Positions 1 to 10,452 of a DNA stretch of 64,000 bases are shown here, piece by piece (the first letter of the stretch is position 1; each line of letters opens with the position of its first letter). The stretch lies in contig NZ_SWCM01000001.1 in assembly GCF_005116645.1 (NCBI RefSeq), forward strand, positions 310,001 through 374,000. Reading direction: 5' to 3'. This stretch comes from Desulfopila sp. IMCC35006 (lineage in GTDB: Bacteria; Desulfobacterota; Desulfobulbia; Desulfobulbales; Desulfocapsaceae). The notes below the pieces were generated by a model. The model was given only the letters and a program-made list of their open reading frames with translations. It was not told where the DNA came from and made no database searches. The translations under genes were made by a program, and so were the position numbers.

Positions 1-374
1 TAAAATTGAAACAACTGCAGAAAGGTCTGCTGCAGCTTGCCGAAGAAGGAGCCATCCAGGTGTTTCGTCCGCTGATCGGTTCGGACTATATTATGGGGGC
101 CGTTGGCGTATTACAATTTGAAGTCACCATGGCCAGGCTGCTCAACGAATACAGCGTCAAGGCTATTTACGAGCCGGTGGACTTTCAGGCGGCACGGTGG
201 GTCCGCTGCGATGACAAGAAAGCTCTGGCTGAATTCGAACGAAAGAACCAGTCCGCACTGGCTTATGATGGTGAAGGATTTCTCACCTATCTCGCGCAAA
301 ATGAATGGATGCTGAAATACTTCATGGAAAAATGGCCCAATATCACCTTCGATAAAACCAGAGAAAACATCTAG
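1..374 (+). CDS. prfC: Peptide chain release factor 3, C-terminal part (cut by window edge)
   Basis: This is the last roughly 124 codons of a GTPase that recycles release factors 1 and 2 from the ribosome after termination. The visible part matches the RF3 C-terminal domain: KQLQKGLLQLAEEGA, then GAVGVLQFEV and YSVKAIYEPVDF. The frame is open from the first bases of the window, so the GTP-binding domain lies upstream and was not seen. The stop is TAG at 372-374. A minus-strand gene ends 19 bases downstream, so the two converge. Identification is confident from the C-terminal signature; completeness of the gene cannot be judged. Confidence 0.93.
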   Translation, partial: KLKQLQKGLLQLAEEGAIQVFRPLIGSDYIMGAVGVLQFEVTMARLLNEYSVKAIYEPVDFQAARWVRCDDKKALAEFERKNQSALAYDGEGFLTYLAQNEWMLKYFMEKWPNITFDKTRENI

Positions 375-392
375 CGCGTCCTGCAGTCAAAC

Positions 393-689
393 TTACTCAC
401 TTGCCTCATCTTCGTCGACAAAGATCAGGGCGTGCCCCGCAGTCACTGCCGTTGCCGTTTTTTTGCGGGCGACGGTAATGATTCGCTGAATGGTTCCCCG
501 GGAGACGCCCATACACCGGCCAGCCTCCTCCTGGGTCATCCCTTCCCCGTCACATAGTCGCAGAGCCTCCATTTCATCCCGGTGCAATTCGATCTTTTTG
601 AGTTCAGTCAGAGGAGTCCCCGTCGGCTTAAAGGCTCGACCGCAAAACCTGCCCTGACAATTTCTTATTTTTTTAGGTCGTGGTGACAT
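393..689 (-). CDS. DUF134 (UPF0251) family DNA-binding protein
   Basis: A 98-residue protein starting MSPRPKKIRNC. Members have a cysteine-containing N-terminal part and a sigma-70 region-4-like helix-turn-helix, here around residues 45-80 (MTQEEAGRCMGVSRGTIQRII). An in-frame TTG at 710 would add seven residues, but the ATG at 689 fits the family start. DUF134 genes are often found beside NifX/NifB-type cofactor proteins, and one lies immediately upstream here. A role as transcription regulator of that neighbour is inference; the family has no established target that can be read from this sequence. Confidence 0.85.
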   Translation of the reverse strand: MSPRPKKIRNCQGRFCGRAFKPTGTPLTELKKIELHRDEMEALRLCDGEGMTQEEAGRCMGVSRGTIQRIITVARKKTATAVTAGHALIFVDEDEASE

Positions 690-800
690 AATGTTTAACT
701 CTGCCCGCAAAAGGTGTCTCAGTTGATTATTACCTGATTGGATTCGCTGTTACACGACAGCTGTTAAGTACAAAAACACAGAAAAAATTCTACCGGTCAA

Positions 801-838
801 GGCCCAAGAGATGCTGAAAGAATCGGCATCTCCTGGCC
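801..838 (-). terminator. Hairpin downstream of the NifX-like gene
   Basis: Arms at 801-814 and 826-838 pair almost completely, including a perfect 7-bp core (GAGATGC with GCATCTC). On the minus strand a T-rich stretch follows about 15 nt later. It lies 37 nt beyond the NifX-like stop and before DUF134, so it could be an attenuating terminator between the two genes. The T-run is not directly adjacent, so this is only moderately supported. Confidence 0.45.
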
Positions 839-874
839 AGGACCTGTATCGCTGACAGGCAAAAGTTTGCGCTA

Positions 875-1264
875 TCAGTGGTGGCAGTTCCCCGATCCTT
901 TGCAGACCTGATCTGCGTGCATCACCGGCAAGGAATCGGTTGTCAAACCGTTAACGACGTCCTGCACGGTTTGCAGACGGTTGCGATCGGCAAAATAAAC
1001 AGTAATGCCGGCATCGGCAAAACCGCGCATTGGCCTTGCCCCCATTCCCCCGACGATTATCGCTTCTGCGCCGGCATCCTGAAGAATTTTTACCGGAACC
1101 ATGCAGCCTCCAGCTTCATGGTCGCCGTTTTTTATGGTGGTAACATCTTTGATAATTTGTTTTTCATCGATATCGACCAAGGTAAAGATATCACAATGGC
1201 CGAAGTGATCCGAGCGCTGAGCCTGAAGACCACCCGGAGAATCAGTTGGAATTGCTATACGCAT
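875..1264 (-). CDS. Dinitrogenase iron-molybdenum cofactor family protein (NifX/NafY-like)
   Basis: A 129-residue protein of the NifX/NafY/NifB-C-terminal fold (MRIAIPTDSPGGLQAQRSDH, then GAEAIIVGGMGARP). In nitrogen fixers such proteins carry iron-sulfur cofactor precursors, but small stand-alone members are common in anaerobes without nitrogenase, so a nitrogenase role should not be assumed. The C-terminus has Cys and His residues (CKGSGNCHH) that could bind metal. A good ribosome site (AAAAGGA) sits upstream of the ATG. It is transcribed toward the DUF134 gene, a commonly seen pairing. Confidence 0.85.
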   Translation of the reverse strand: MRIAIPTDSPGGLQAQRSDHFGHCDIFTLVDIDEKQIIKDVTTIKNGDHEAGGCMVPVKILQDAGAEAIIVGGMGARPMRGFADAGITVYFADRNRLQTVQDVVNGLTTDSLPVMHADQVCKGSGNCHH

Positions 1265-1642
1265 GTAAGTTCATCCTTTTCTTTTGAAATTTTACTCTTG
1301 AACAACAACCGGTCGGGACGGGATGCCCTGACCGTTTTGAACATATGCACAATATAATATCCCCGCTCCGGTGTCAAGCAACCATGTCGAAATTCTCTAT
1401 GAAAGCGTTGCAGAAAATGGATCAGGAAGTGGAGAACAAGCAATAGACATCCAGAACAAGATCAAGTAAATTAGCATCAACTAAGTTTGGAATTGTACCA
1501 TTGAAAAGGTAAAACCGAAATAAAAAACAGCGTCAGGCCCCCAGGACCACTCAAGCCGACATGACATTTTTTCCATTGACAGGAGGCTTTGCAGCATTCG
1601 TCCTCCATTAGGCAACCCCGTTCTCCTAAAAAGTAATGCACC

Positions 1643-2230
1643 ATGCACGGTAAGCGTATACTGTATCAGCTCATTTTCATTTTCCTGATGATCGTTCCGG
1701 CAGTTGCCGGAACTGAAGGCAACGCCGAGCGGCAGGCAACCATCGATGAATTGACGGCGACGACCACGGAGAAATCTCTCATCGTCTTCGGTACCCTTGA
1801 AAACAGCTTCACCTCGGAGATGATAGAGATACTGCACAGCGGCATAGCACTGCGTTTCTCTTTTTTTGTGGAGCTTTACAAAGCAACGGATAAATGGCCG
1901 AAAGAGCTCGTCGCAACCCGCACTTTTCAGCATATAATGACCTTTGACACCCTCAAAGAAAACTATAAAGTCACCCTTGAGGAGGACAATAACACGGTGC
2001 TCTCCTTTCGCTCTCTGTTTGAGGCGCAAAAGGTCATCAACGATATCAACGGAGTAAAAATTGTCGATTTAAAACAACTCCTGCCGGACAACAGGTATTC
2101 ACTGAGAATAAGGGCAGAACTCTACCAGAAAACACTCCCGCTCAGCCTGCACAACATCCTCCCCTTTCTCTCCTGGTGGGACGTTAAAACCGACTGGCAC
2201 TCCATCACCTTCACCTACCAGGCCTCCTAA
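1643..2230 (+). CDS. DUF4390 domain protein, secreted or membrane-anchored
   Basis: A 195-residue protein with an N-terminal hydrophobic segment (residues 5-22, LYQLIFIFLMIVPAVAG) that reads as a signal peptide. The rest matches the DUF4390 pattern: a beta-rich domain with LRFSFFVELY, ending in a segment with FLSWWDVKTDW. This family is regularly encoded directly before NtrY-type sensor kinases, as here with 8 nt separation. An accessory role in sensing by the downstream kinase is plausible inference; no enzymatic motif is visible. Confidence 0.8.
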   Translation: MHGKRILYQLIFIFLMIVPAVAGTEGNAERQATIDELTATTTEKSLIVFGTLENSFTSEMIEILHSGIALRFSFFVELYKATDKWPKELVATRTFQHIMTFDTLKENYKVTLEEDNNTVLSFRSLFEAQKVINDINGVKIVDLKQLLPDNRYSLRIRAELYQKTLPLSLHNILPFLSWWDVKTDWHSITFTYQAS

Positions 2231-2238
2231 CCTTGACC

Positions 2239-4506
2239 ATGGAAAAAACTCTCCCCGGAGGCAAACCGAGCAGCAAAAGGCCCTATACGGAAAAACAGAT
2301 CCGGCAAAAGCAGAAACTGATCCGCCGCGTCATCATCATCTGCCTCCTGCTTATTCCCTTTTTTATCTGGCTGCAAAGCCAGCTGCTCAAGGGTCAGGCG
2401 GACTTACCGGTCAATAACAGTATCCTTATCTTTGCCCTCATCAACATCAATGTTCTGCTGGTTTTGTTCGTGCTCTTCCTGGTCTTGCGCAACCTGGCAG
2501 AGCTGTTATTTGAACGAAGAGTCAATCGCCTTGGCAACAAGCTCAAGACAAAACTGATCGCCTCTTTTCTCTCCCTCACCCTTATTCCGACCATACTGCT
2601 TTTTTTTGTCGCGCTGCAGTTTGTTTCAACCAGCATGGATTACTGGTTTAATGCGAGCATTGAAGCTTCTCTGACCGAATCACTCAAACTCGCGCAATCC
2701 CTGCTTCGGGAAAAAGAAGATCAGGTGACCCTGATGAGTAAAGGTATTGCCGAGCGGCTGAAGGGCCTGAATGTGGCGGCCTATACCTCCGAGACAATCA
2801 GCCAGACACTGGAAAATCTTCTCACCTTTAATCCGATCAACGGTCCGGACAGCTTGACCCTCATTACCAATGACAGCAATCTCGAGATAAGCGTGAAGGG
2901 GCCGCAGCTTCGCGGGATCATTCTTCCCCAGATCGCTTTAGCCACCCTGAACAGGGTGCGCAACAATGAAGGGCATGAGATTCTGATTCAAGAGATAAAA
3001 ACCGGGGACCTGATCAACTGCGTCACCGAGGTGGAATTAGGCAGCAGTGGATTCGGCCGAGCGGTACTCATCACCTCTCTTTTGATGAAAAATGAGCAAC
3101 TTGCCCGAATGACCACCATTTCCCAGGGCATCGAAGGCTACCGAAAGCTGAAACATTTCAAGGAGCCTTTCAAATTCTGGCTGCTGACCATTCTGCTCAT
3201 TGTTACCCTGCTGGTCATCTTTGCCGCAATCTGGTTTGGCCTCTATATTTCAAGAGGCATAACCGACCCGCTGGAAAAACTGGTGCTGGCGACCCGGAGA
3301 GTGGCTGACGGTGATCTCGAGTTTGTCATGGAACGGGAATCAAAAGACGAAATGGGCCTGCTGGTCGATTCGTTCAACCAGATGACCCTCAATCTCAACT
3401 CCAGCAACAAAAGCCTGGCGGAAACCCATACCGCCTTACAGAAAAGCTCTCAGGAATCTGAGCAGCGCAGGCGGTATACGGAAATCATCCTGCAAAATGT
3501 ATCGGCGGGGGTTATCTCCCTTGACGAACAGGGCCAGATTACCACCATCAACCGTTTTGCCGAGAAACTCCTCAATATCGACAAATCGCATTTCGTCGGC
3601 CTTAATTTTCGCGATGTTCTGTCATCCCATCAGGCAGCAATCATCAATGGTTTTATCGAAGAACTGCAGATAACCGGCAAGAGCACCGTTGAGCAGCATT
3701 TAAAATTAAACGTGCTGGGCAAATACTATTCCCTGCTGGTCAACTTCACCCCGCTCAAAGATGAAGAGGGGAAACCGGTTGGTTTTGTCCTGGTGTTCGA
3801 CAACCTCACCAAGCTGGAAAAGATGCAGCGAATGGCGGCCTGGCGGGAAGTGGCCAGAAGAATTGCCCACGAAATAAAGAATCCGCTCACACCCATTCAG
3901 CTTTCCGCCCAGCGGCTTCGCCGCCGCTATCCGGAAATCCTCAATGAAGAAAACAGTATTTTCGACCAGTGCACCAACACCATCATCACCCAGGTGGATG
4001 AGCTCAAAAGACTGGTCAGCGAATTTTCCCAGTTTGCCCGAATGCCCAAGGTCCATAAATCCCCGGCGAATCTGACCCACCTGGCCAACAACACCCTGTT
4101 TCTCTATCAGGAAGCACATAAGAACATCTCTTTTTCCTGTTGTGAGGAAACGCCAATCCCGATATTCAGTTTTGACCCCGAACAGATCAAACGTTGTCTG
4201 ATCAACCTGCTGGACAATGCAGTTGCAGTTTTACCCGGTGGCGGTACAATAGACATCGTCCTCTCCCTCGATCAGGACCAGGAAAATGTCTTTATCAAGG
4301 TGCACGACAGCGGACCGGGCATTTCCAAAGAAAATAAACTGAAGCTTTTTGAACCCTATTTTTCGACCAAAAAGACAGGCACCGGGCTCGGCCTCGCTAT
4401 CGTCTCGACAATTGTCGCCGATCATAACGGTTATATCCGGGTGCAGGACAATACACCGACCGGATCGACTTTCATCATTGAGCTCCCTCTCCTTAACAGG
4501 CAATAA
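2239..4506 (+). CDS. ntrY: NtrY-like membrane sensor histidine kinase
   Basis: About 755 residues. In order: three N-terminal membrane segments (roughly residues 30-130), a periplasmic or extracellular sensor region, a fourth membrane helix near 315-340, a HAMP linker, a PAS domain (about 420-530), a HisKA helix with the phospho-accepting His in HEIKNPLTPIQLSAQRL, and a HATPase domain with DSGPGIS and GTGLGLAI. This is the NtrY architecture, which senses nitrogen, redox or envelope signals and phosphorylates NtrX. The ATG at 2239 is preferred over the upstream TTG. It sits between DUF4390 and ntrX as one operon. Confidence 0.9.
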   Translation: MEKTLPGGKPSSKRPYTEKQIRQKQKLIRRVIIICLLLIPFFIWLQSQLLKGQADLPVNNSILIFALININVLLVLFVLFLVLRNLAELLFERRVNRLGNKLKTKLIASFLSLTLIPTILLFFVALQFVSTSMDYWFNASIEASLTESLKLAQSLLREKEDQVTLMSKGIAERLKGLNVAAYTSETISQTLENLLTFNPINGPDSLTLITNDSNLEISVKGPQLRGIILPQIALATLNRVRNNEGHEILIQEIKTGDLINCVTEVELGSSGFGRAVLITSLLMKNEQLARMTTISQGIEGYRKLKHFKEPFKFWLLTILLIVTLLVIFAAIWFGLYISRGITDPLEKLVLATRRVADGDLEFVMERESKDEMGLLVDSFNQMTLNLNSSNKSLAETHTALQKSSQESEQRRRYTEIILQNVSAGVISLDEQGQITTINRFAEKLLNIDKSHFVGLNFRDVLSSHQAAIINGFIEELQITGKSTVEQHLKLNVLGKYYSLLVNFTPLKDEEGKPVGFVLVFDNLTKLEKMQRMAAWREVARRIAHEIKNPLTPIQLSAQRLRRRYPEILNEENSIFDQCTNTIITQVDELKRLVSEFSQFARMPKVHKSPANLTHLANNTLFLYQEAHKNISFSCCEETPIPIFSFDPEQIKRCLINLLDNAVAVLPGGGTIDIVLSLDQDQENVFIKVHDSGPGISKENKLKLFEPYFSTKKTGTGLGLAIVSTIVADHNGYIRVQDNTPTGSTFIIELPLLNRQ

Positions 4507-4594
4507 TTATGCACCCGGCTGGAACAACAGGGCTCACCGAGACAACCGTTCATCATGCTGATTCTGCGCCGCACAGGGAGCTGTTACAAGAAAA

Positions 4595-5962
4595 ATGAGC
4601 AAACGCATACTCATAATCGACGATGAACTCAGTATCCGCGAGACGCTGACCGGAATACTTGAGGACGAGGGGTTTGCCGCCACCGGGGTTTCCTCCGCCG
4701 AGGAAGGGCTGGAACTGCTCGATACCATGAATATTGATCTTGTCCTTCTCGATATCTGGCTGGGCGACAATATGGACGGCATGACCGCTCTTGAGAAAAT
4801 ACATGCGCGGCACCGGATCCCGGTTATTATGATTTCCGGTCACGGCACCATCGAAACTGCGGTCCAGGCCACCCGTAAAGGTGCCTTCGACTTCGTCGAA
4901 AAACCCCTTTCCTATGACAAAATAATCCTGGCCATCTCCAATGGTCTGCGCTTTGCCAGGCTCGAACAGGAAAACCTCCTGCTGCGCCAGGGCTCGGAAC
5001 AGCAGCCGATTCTCACCGGAGAATCGGCGGCCATCAAGGCTCTCAAAAAACAGATTGAAATGGTGGCCCCTACCGACGCCTGGGTCCTGATCAGGGGCGA
5101 CCACGGCACCGGCAAAGAACTGGTAGCGCAATCCATCCATCGCGCCTCGCGTTCGAGCGAGCAGCCGATGATCGAGGTCAATTGCGCGGCCATCCCGGAA
5201 GAACTGATCGAATCCGAACTTTTTGGTCATGAGAAAGGCTCCTTTACCGGCGCCCACGTAAGCAAACGGGGCAAATTCGACCAGGCCGACGGCGGCATTC
5301 TTTTCCTCGATGAGATCGGTGACATGAGCCTCAACACCCAGTCCAAAATTCTGCGCATTCTGCAGGAACAAAAATTTGAAAGGGTCGGCGGCAATAAAAC
5401 GATTAAAGTCAATGTCCGGGTCCTCGCGGCCACCAATAAAAATCTTGAAGAAGAAATAGAGGCCGGCAATTTCCGCGCGGATCTCTTCTGGCGGCTGAAT
5501 GTGGTGCCCATTCATGTGCCGAAACTGTGCGATCGAATCCAGGACATCCCCCTGCTGGTCGGGGAGCTGATGAAAATTCTCGTGAGTCGAGGGCTGAAAC
5601 CGAAAGATTTCAGCGCCGATGCCTATCAGGCCCTGAGGGAGCACCATTGGCCCGGCAACGTCCGTGAACTGCGAAACTTCATCGAACGGCTGGCGATCAT
5701 GTGCCAGGAACCGACAATCACCGCGGCGCATGTCCGGTCGTTTCTCAACCCGGAACAAAACAGCAGTGCTGTCAGTCATGCAGCCAGCATCGATCCTTTT
5801 TTGTCAGCCGATTACAAAACGGCCAAACGGCTGTTTGAAAAAGAATACCTGCAGCAAAAACTTTTACAAAACGATAATAATATATCCAAAACAGCTGAAC
5901 AGGTGGGACTGGAAAGGAGCCACCTGCACAAGAAACTCAAATCCTTTGCAATTATAAAATAA
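4595..5962 (+). CDS. ntrX: NtrX-like sigma54-dependent response regulator
   Basis: 455 residues: receiver (phospho-acceptor Asp53 in LVLLDIW), AAA+ sigma54-activation domain with Walker A GDHGTGKE and the loop GSFTGA (a serine variant of GAFTGA), and a C-terminal Fis-type helix-turn-helix ([19 protein letters not shown]). It is the partner of the NtrY-like kinase 88 nt upstream. The serine variant occurs in some NtrX proteins and may indicate weak or absent sigma54 contact. A hairpin of the intergenic repeat family follows the stop codon directly. Confidence 0.92.
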   Translation: MSKRILIIDDELSIRETLTGILEDEGFAATGVSSAEEGLELLDTMNIDLVLLDIWLGDNMDGMTALEKIHARHRIPVIMISGHGTIETAVQATRKGAFDFVEKPLSYDKIILAISNGLRFARLEQENLLLRQGSEQQPILTGESAAIKALKKQIEMVAPTDAWVLIRGDHGTGKELVAQSIHRASRSSEQPMIEVNCAAIPEELIESELFGHEKGSFTGAHVSKRGKFDQADGGILFLDEIGDMSLNTQSKILRILQEQKFERVGGNKTIKVNVRVLAATNKNLEEEIEAGNFRADLFWRLNVVPIHVPKLCDRIQDIPLLVGELMKILVSRGLKPKDFSADAYQALREHHWPGNVRELRNFIERLAIMCQEPTITAAHVRSFLNPEQNSSAVSHAASIDPFLSADYKTAKRLFEKEYLQQKLLQNDNNISKTAEQVGLERSHLHKKLKSFAIIK

Positions 5963-6003
5963 TCCCGCCAAAAAGCTTTGCGGGACTATTTCCAAGTCAC
6001 TCA
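5963..6003. repeat. Mosaic intergenic repeat, copy A (hairpin after ntrX)
   Basis: The stem CCCGC (5964-5968) pairs with GCGGG (5980-5984), extended by AAA/TTT inside. It is followed by the box TTTCCAAGTCACT. The 24 bases 5964-5987 are identical to 18204-18227. It may act as a terminator for ntrX, but the identity with a distant copy shows it belongs to a repeat family (see 13458, 18204 and 39864). Confidence 0.7.
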
Positions 6004-6021
6004 TCCACATTAGAGGAACAC

Positions 6022-7002
6022 ATGGTTTTTCCAGAATACAGACCCAGACGACTTCGCCGGAACCAGGCCTTTCGCAGCCTGATCAGAGAAACGCAACTCA
6101 CCGCCGACCAATTTATCTATCCCTTGTTCGTCATGCCCGGCAAGAAAAAAAGAGAAGAAATTTCTTCTATGCCCGGCGTGTTCCGACTGTCCGTTGACAT
6201 GCTCGAGACAGAAGCAAGAGAGTGCCTGCAACTGGGCGTCAATTCGGTGATTCTTTTTGGTTTACCGGAAAAAAAGGACGCGGTCGGGTCCGGAGCTCAC
6301 GCCAAAAACGGCATCATCCAGACGGCCATCAAAGAGCTGAAAAACAAGGTCCCCGAACTGCTGGTCATTACCGACGTCTGCCTCTGTGAATACACCGATC
6401 ATGGCCATTGCGGCTGTCTTATCGACAATGATGTGGACAATGACGCCACCCTGGAAATTCTGGCCAAAACAGCTCTGTCCCACGCCCAGGCAGGCGCCGA
6501 TATGGTCGCACCCTCGGACATGATGGACGGCCGGGTAGCTGAAATTCGCGCAGTGCTTGACGAGAACAACTTCGAAAGTGTGCCGATTATGTCCTACGCG
6601 GTGAAATATGCGTCGGCGTTTTATGGTCCCTTTCGAGATGCCGCAGACTGTGCACCGCAGTTCGGCGACCGGAGAAGTTATCAGATGGACCCGGCAAACA
6701 GCCGGGAAGCATTGCGGGAAGCGACGCTCGATGTGGATGAGGGGGCCGACATCATTATGGTAAAACCGGCGGTCGCCTATCTCGACATCATCTCCCGGCT
6801 GCGCGACGAATTCGACTTACCTATCGCCGCCTACCATGTCAGCGGCGAGTATGCCATGATCAAGGCCGCCGCGGAAAAGGGCTGGATCGACGGCGACCGG
6901 GTGATGGAAGAGACATTGCTGTCTATAAAGCGGGCAGGTGCCGATATTATTATCACCTACTTTGCCAAAGATATGGCCAGAATCCTGCAAAGCAGGCGAT
7001 AG
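6022..7002 (+). CDS. hemB: Delta-aminolevulinic acid dehydratase (porphobilinogen synthase)
   Basis: 326 residues, the usual length. It condenses two 5-aminolevulinate molecules to porphobilinogen, the second common step of heme, siroheme and cobalamin synthesis. Active-site lysines are visible as Lys195 ([16 protein letters not shown]) and the Schiff-base Lys248 (IIMVKPA). The zinc-type cysteines are Cys120, Cys122 and Cys130 in [13 protein letters not shown], so this is the zinc-dependent form. GAGGAA lies just before the ATG. It follows ntrX in the same direction but behind a hairpin, so it may be separately expressed. Confidence 0.97.
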   Translation: MVFPEYRPRRLRRNQAFRSLIRETQLTADQFIYPLFVMPGKKKREEISSMPGVFRLSVDMLETEARECLQLGVNSVILFGLPEKKDAVGSGAHAKNGIIQTAIKELKNKVPELLVITDVCLCEYTDHGHCGCLIDNDVDNDATLEILAKTALSHAQAGADMVAPSDMMDGRVAEIRAVLDENNFESVPIMSYAVKYASAFYGPFRDAADCAPQFGDRRSYQMDPANSREALREATLDVDEGADIIMVKPAVAYLDIISRLRDEFDLPIAAYHVSGEYAMIKAAAEKGWIDGDRVMEETLLSIKRAGADIIITYFAKDMARILQSRR

Positions 7003-7014
7003 GCTGCAGTGTAC

Positions 7015-7422
7015 TCAATGACCTTGGAGAAATGCAGTCGATGATGCTATTCTAAGCCGCCATTTTCTCCAAAGGCCACAGACCACTACCGCACCACCGC
7101 CATCGGCCATAAGATCAAAGACGCTGGCGGTTCTGCCGGGAATAAAGGACTGATGAAATTCATCAGAAATCCCGTAGAGCAGGCAAAAACAAACGGTCAG
7201 GATAATCACCCGGAGGGGCCTGGTGCTTTTCTGTCTGGCACTGACGGCAAAAAGCACCGTGGCCGCCAAGAGTCCATAGGCAGCAAGATGGGCCAGCTTA
7301 TCCAGACCGGGCAGGGCAGGCAGCGGCAGACGATCCCCCGTCTGATGTGAGAGATAAAAAATGGTTCCCATGGTAAAAATCGCGGGAACCATTCGCAGAG
7401 CTGCAGCAGCTTTTCCGTCCAT
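7015..7422 (-). CDS. VanZ-like family membrane protein
   Basis: 135 residues with four predicted membrane segments and the VanZ-family signature YGISDEFHQSFIPGRTAS followed by DLMADGGGA. VanZ proteins are linked to teicoplanin resistance in enterococci, but most family members have unknown envelope roles. It lies 11 nt behind the SEC-C gene in the same direction and converges with hemB. Confidence 0.85.
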   Translation of the reverse strand: MDGKAAAALRMVPAIFTMGTIFYLSHQTGDRLPLPALPGLDKLAHLAAYGLLAATVLFAVSARQKSTRPLRVIILTVCFCLLYGISDEFHQSFIPGRTASVFDLMADGGGAVVVCGLWRKWRLRIASSTAFLQGH

Positions 7423-7433
7423 CGGTCGCCTGA

Positions 7434-7943
7434 CTATTCCGGAACCGGCAAATGGACTTTTTCAAGCTGCTCTTTACTGAACTTGCGGCGGATCTGCTTT
7501 ATAGCGGCAGCCAGCTCCCGTGCGGGGGCATCGTCCAATGTAGCAACACGCTTATCGGCATAGGCGGTTATCTGCACCTCTTTGTTGTGCACGACAAAGG
7601 TATGACTCCAGTTAATTTCGATGGTCTCCGAATTCTCGTCGATGGGCGCTTCCAGCGGTTCGCCGTTTTTGGCCACCTGAACACAGTCGCAGTCGGTCAT
7701 TTCCATGACCCAGGCGTCTCCTTTGGCCGTTGAGAAAAAGAAAAAGACTCCGAGTTCCCGGAACTTTTTCCGATGCCGCAGGGCGTCCTGCTGGATCGCC
7801 TGCACCGCACCCATCAGAGTGATTCTCAACGCCTGTTCGGGAGTCAGCCGGGGCTGTACGCCCTGTTCTTTCAGGGCGCAACAGTATTTATATTTTTTCC
7901 CACTCTGGCAGGGGCATTGCTCATTTCTGCCGATTTTCGCCAT
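7434..7943 (-). CDS. SEC-C metal-binding motif protein
   Basis: 169 residues. The N-terminus has the SecA-type zinc motif (RNEQCPCQSGKKYKYCC), which in SecA binds SecB and ribosomes. The rest of the protein has no family I recognise: a mostly alpha segment (residues 25-60), then a beta-rich part. The ATG at 7943 follows GGGGGT at suitable distance; the TTG at 7955 is the alternative. It is transcribed between nrdJ and the VanZ gene, probably in one unit with them. Confidence 0.75.
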   Translation of the reverse strand: MAKIGRNEQCPCQSGKKYKYCCALKEQGVQPRLTPEQALRITLMGAVQAIQQDALRHRKKFRELGVFFFFSTAKGDAWVMEMTDCDCVQVAKNGEPLEAPIDENSETIEINWSHTFVVHNKEVQITAYADKRVATLDDAPARELAAAIKQIRRKFSKEQLEKVHLPVPE

Positions 7944-7970
7944 AAAGACCCCCAAAATATATTTTTGTTT

Positions 7971-10145
7971 TTATGAACATTTACTATAACCACAATCATG
8001 ACAGGTTTCGCAGCCCTCTTCAAAGCGAAGCGGTCCACCACATTCCGGACACTCCGAGGAAAAGCCCTGCTGCGTACCGGCCAGGAAAGACTTGAACAGC
8101 TTGCTTAGTTGGGCAGGCAGATCCTGCATATGGCCGCTTGACCGATCAAGCTGTTTAATGATTTCATCCATCGGTACATTAAAGCGTAACGCCAGGGAGA
8201 CCAGGCGACAGGTGGTTGTCCACATCGTCGATTTATCTTTCAGATCGACGCGATTGTCGAACGGGAATTTGGCGAAAACCTCCATCGGTTTTTCGTTTTC
8301 GTCAAAACAAACGATAATATAGACTGACTTCTGATACTGATCCTTCACCCGATATCTTTTGGCATCAAGGGTATCCGGCAGATTCTGTTTGACCGGTCCC
8401 CGTTCAGAGACGACTGCCGTTTGCTGATCCTTTTCCGAGCCTTCCTTGGTGTTGAGCACCTGATGGTCTCTGGAACCGTCACGATACACGGTGAGGCCTT
8501 TACAGCCAAGTTTATAGCCACTGATATAGGCCAGTTTCACCTCTTCGCGGGTGGCGTTGTTGGGCAGGTTGATGGTTTTCGAAATGGAGCTGTCCACCCC
8601 GCTTTTCTGGAGCACTCCCTGCATTCTGATATGATCTTCCGGCTTGATATCCTGGGCCGTGCAGAATATTTCCTGCCACTTCACCGGGATTTCGTCATGC
8701 CCCATGACCGTGCCGCTGTCGGCCACCTTGCTCATCAGTTCCGCCGAATAAAAACCCTCCCGCCGGGCGACCTGCTCAAAATACCGGTTGACCATGATCA
8801 ACCGGTCGCCGTCCATCACATGCTTTACCATAACAATGGAAAAGTAAGGTTCACAGCCGGAAGCGCAATCAGCGATCATTGATACGGTTCCAGTCGGCTG
8901 AATAGAGGTAAGCGCCGCGTTCCTCCTGGGTTTATAGGCATTGACCGCACTATCATACGCAGGAAACGGTCCCTTTTGCTGAGCGATTTCAATCGAACGC
9001 TCTTCCGCAGCATCCCGGATAAAACGCATTACCTCGCCGGCTATTTCCCTGCCCTTGTCGCTGCCATAGGGAATTTCCAGCTGGATGAGCATATCGTGCA
9101 GCCCCATTATTCCCAGACCGATTTTCCTGGTCTTCAGGGTCATCTCTTTGATTTCAGGAATCGGAAAGCGGTTGCAATCAATAACATTATCAAGAAAGAC
9201 CGTGGCCGAACGGACGATCTGCTTCAGCCTTTTATAGTCAATCTTGCCTTTAACAACAAAATTTGCCAGATTCACCGAGCCGAGATTGCAGCTCTCATAA
9301 GGCAGGAGCCACTGCTCGCCACAGGGGTTAGTCGCCTCGAAATCACCCAGCTGCGGAGTCATGTTATCCCTGTTGGCGGAATCGATAAAGAGGACTCCCG
9401 GTTCGCCATTATGCCAGGCGAGATCGACAATCTTTTCATAGACCTTTCTGGCATTAAGCTGCTTGACCACCTGACGGGTAGACGGCTCAATCAGGTCGTA
9501 ATCGGCATCATCTTCCACCGCCTGCATAAAAACATCAGTGATTGCGACACTGAAGTTAAAATTATTAAAGCTGTTCTGATCTTGTTTGGCAGTGATAAAC
9601 TCCATAATATCCGGATGATCGATTCGCAATACCCCCATATTGGCACCACGTCTTTTACCGCCCTGCTTGATGGTTTCAGTGGCCGCATCAAATACGGCGG
9701 CAAAGGACAGAGGACCTGAAGCCACTCCCTGGGTTGAACGTACCGACGCATTTTTTGAACGGAGACGGGAAAAGGAATAGCCGGTACCTCCGCCTGTTTT
9801 ATGCACCAGCGCACCGTTGCGAATAGCGGTAAAGATGCCATCCATGGAATCGTCAACCGGCAGGACAAAACAGGCAGAAAGCTGCCCCAGGTCCGTCCCG
9901 GCATTCATCAGACAGGGGGAATTTGGCAGGAAGTCGAGCCGGTAAATCATATCAAAAAATTCTTCCTGCAGCTGTTTATGATGTTTTTGATCTTTATCGA
10001 CATCCGCCACCGCGTTGGCAACGCGACGGGTCAAAGCTTCCCATGTCTCGATGGGGTTGCCGTTTGAATCTTTCAGATAATACCGTCTTGCAAGTACCGT
10101 TTCCGCAGTACTCGTCAAAACCTGTTTGGTTAAGTCAGGTGTCAT
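7971..10145 (-). CDS. nrdJ: Adenosylcobalamin-dependent ribonucleotide reductase (class II)
   Basis: 724 residues. It reduces ribonucleotides to deoxyribonucleotides with B12 as radical source, which suits growth with or without oxygen. Seen: [12 protein letters not shown] near the N-terminus, [14 protein letters not shown], the active-site [17 protein letters not shown], and [14 protein letters not shown]. The C-terminal region has a zinc-ribbon-like pair CPECGG and [12 protein letters not shown], typical of the long NrdJ form and its redox-active tail. GAGG precedes the ATG. No cobalamin riboswitch could be recognised upstream. Confidence 0.96.
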   Translation of the reverse strand: MTPDLTKQVLTSTAETVLARRYYLKDSNGNPIETWEALTRRVANAVADVDKDQKHHKQLQEEFFDMIYRLDFLPNSPCLMNAGTDLGQLSACFVLPVDDSMDGIFTAIRNGALVHKTGGGTGYSFSRLRSKNASVRSTQGVASGPLSFAAVFDAATETIKQGGKRRGANMGVLRIDHPDIMEFITAKQDQNSFNNFNFSVAITDVFMQAVEDDADYDLIEPSTRQVVKQLNARKVYEKIVDLAWHNGEPGVLFIDSANRDNMTPQLGDFEATNPCGEQWLLPYESCNLGSVNLANFVVKGKIDYKRLKQIVRSATVFLDNVIDCNRFPIPEIKEMTLKTRKIGLGIMGLHDMLIQLEIPYGSDKGREIAGEVMRFIRDAAEERSIEIAQQKGPFPAYDSAVNAYKPRRNAALTSIQPTGTVSMIADCASGCEPYFSIVMVKHVMDGDRLIMVNRYFEQVARREGFYSAELMSKVADSGTVMGHDEIPVKWQEIFCTAQDIKPEDHIRMQGVLQKSGVDSSISKTINLPNNATREEVKLAYISGYKLGCKGLTVYRDGSRDHQVLNTKEGSEKDQQTAVVSERGPVKQNLPDTLDAKRYRVKDQYQKSVYIIVCFDENEKPMEVFAKFPFDNRVDLKDKSTMWTTTCRLVSLALRFNVPMDEIIKQLDRSSGHMQDLPAQLSKLFKSFLAGTQQGFSSECPECGGPLRFEEGCETCHDCGYSKCS

Positions 10146-10452
10146 GCAGCCCTCTTTCAGTTGGATAATTTTACGATCTGGGGTCTCTTGTCTGTGAGAA
10201 ATGTGCTCAATTCAGCGTCCAAAAAAGGGTATGACAATCCACTTTTCGGGCCAAATTCACATATATTTGCACAGGCTTTTATACACCACATTTATGGCGG
10301 GCTCAAGACCAATCTACAACATATGGTATCTTTTACCAAGAGACACCCAATATCGGGGGCTTCACAGGAAATTATTTTTTTCAAGAAAAAAATGGTGCGT
10401 AGTTTCTTTTTTTGAACAGTCACGGCGATGTCTGCCGTCTACCGAATCTGTC
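10146..10452. other. Intergenic space upstream of nrdJ
   Basis: About 300 bases with no credible gene. It holds the nrdJ promoter region and the 3' side of the minus-strand thioesterase. AT-rich near-palindromes at 10255-10272 and 10314-10330 recall NrdR boxes, but their fit and spacing are poor. No B12-box signature was seen. The stretch 10370-10412 is A/T-rich with runs of A and T and could terminate the thioesterase transcript. Confidence 0.4.

Noticed and set aside
1255-1443. Minus-strand frame upstream of the NifX-like gene
   Set aside because: No family resemblance and no ribosome site; it overlaps the promoter region of the NifX-like gene.
4553-5779. Long minus-strand open frame opposite ntrX
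   Set aside because: It is the antisense shadow of a well-conserved NtrX gene, with no domain pattern of its own.
10255-10330. NrdR boxes upstream of nrdJ
   Set aside because: The AT-rich near-palindromes match the consensus poorly and lie nearly 60 bp apart instead of about three helical turns.
10146-10452. Cobalamin riboswitch upstream of the B12-dependent nrdJ
   Set aside because: No B12-box or matching conserved blocks were found.
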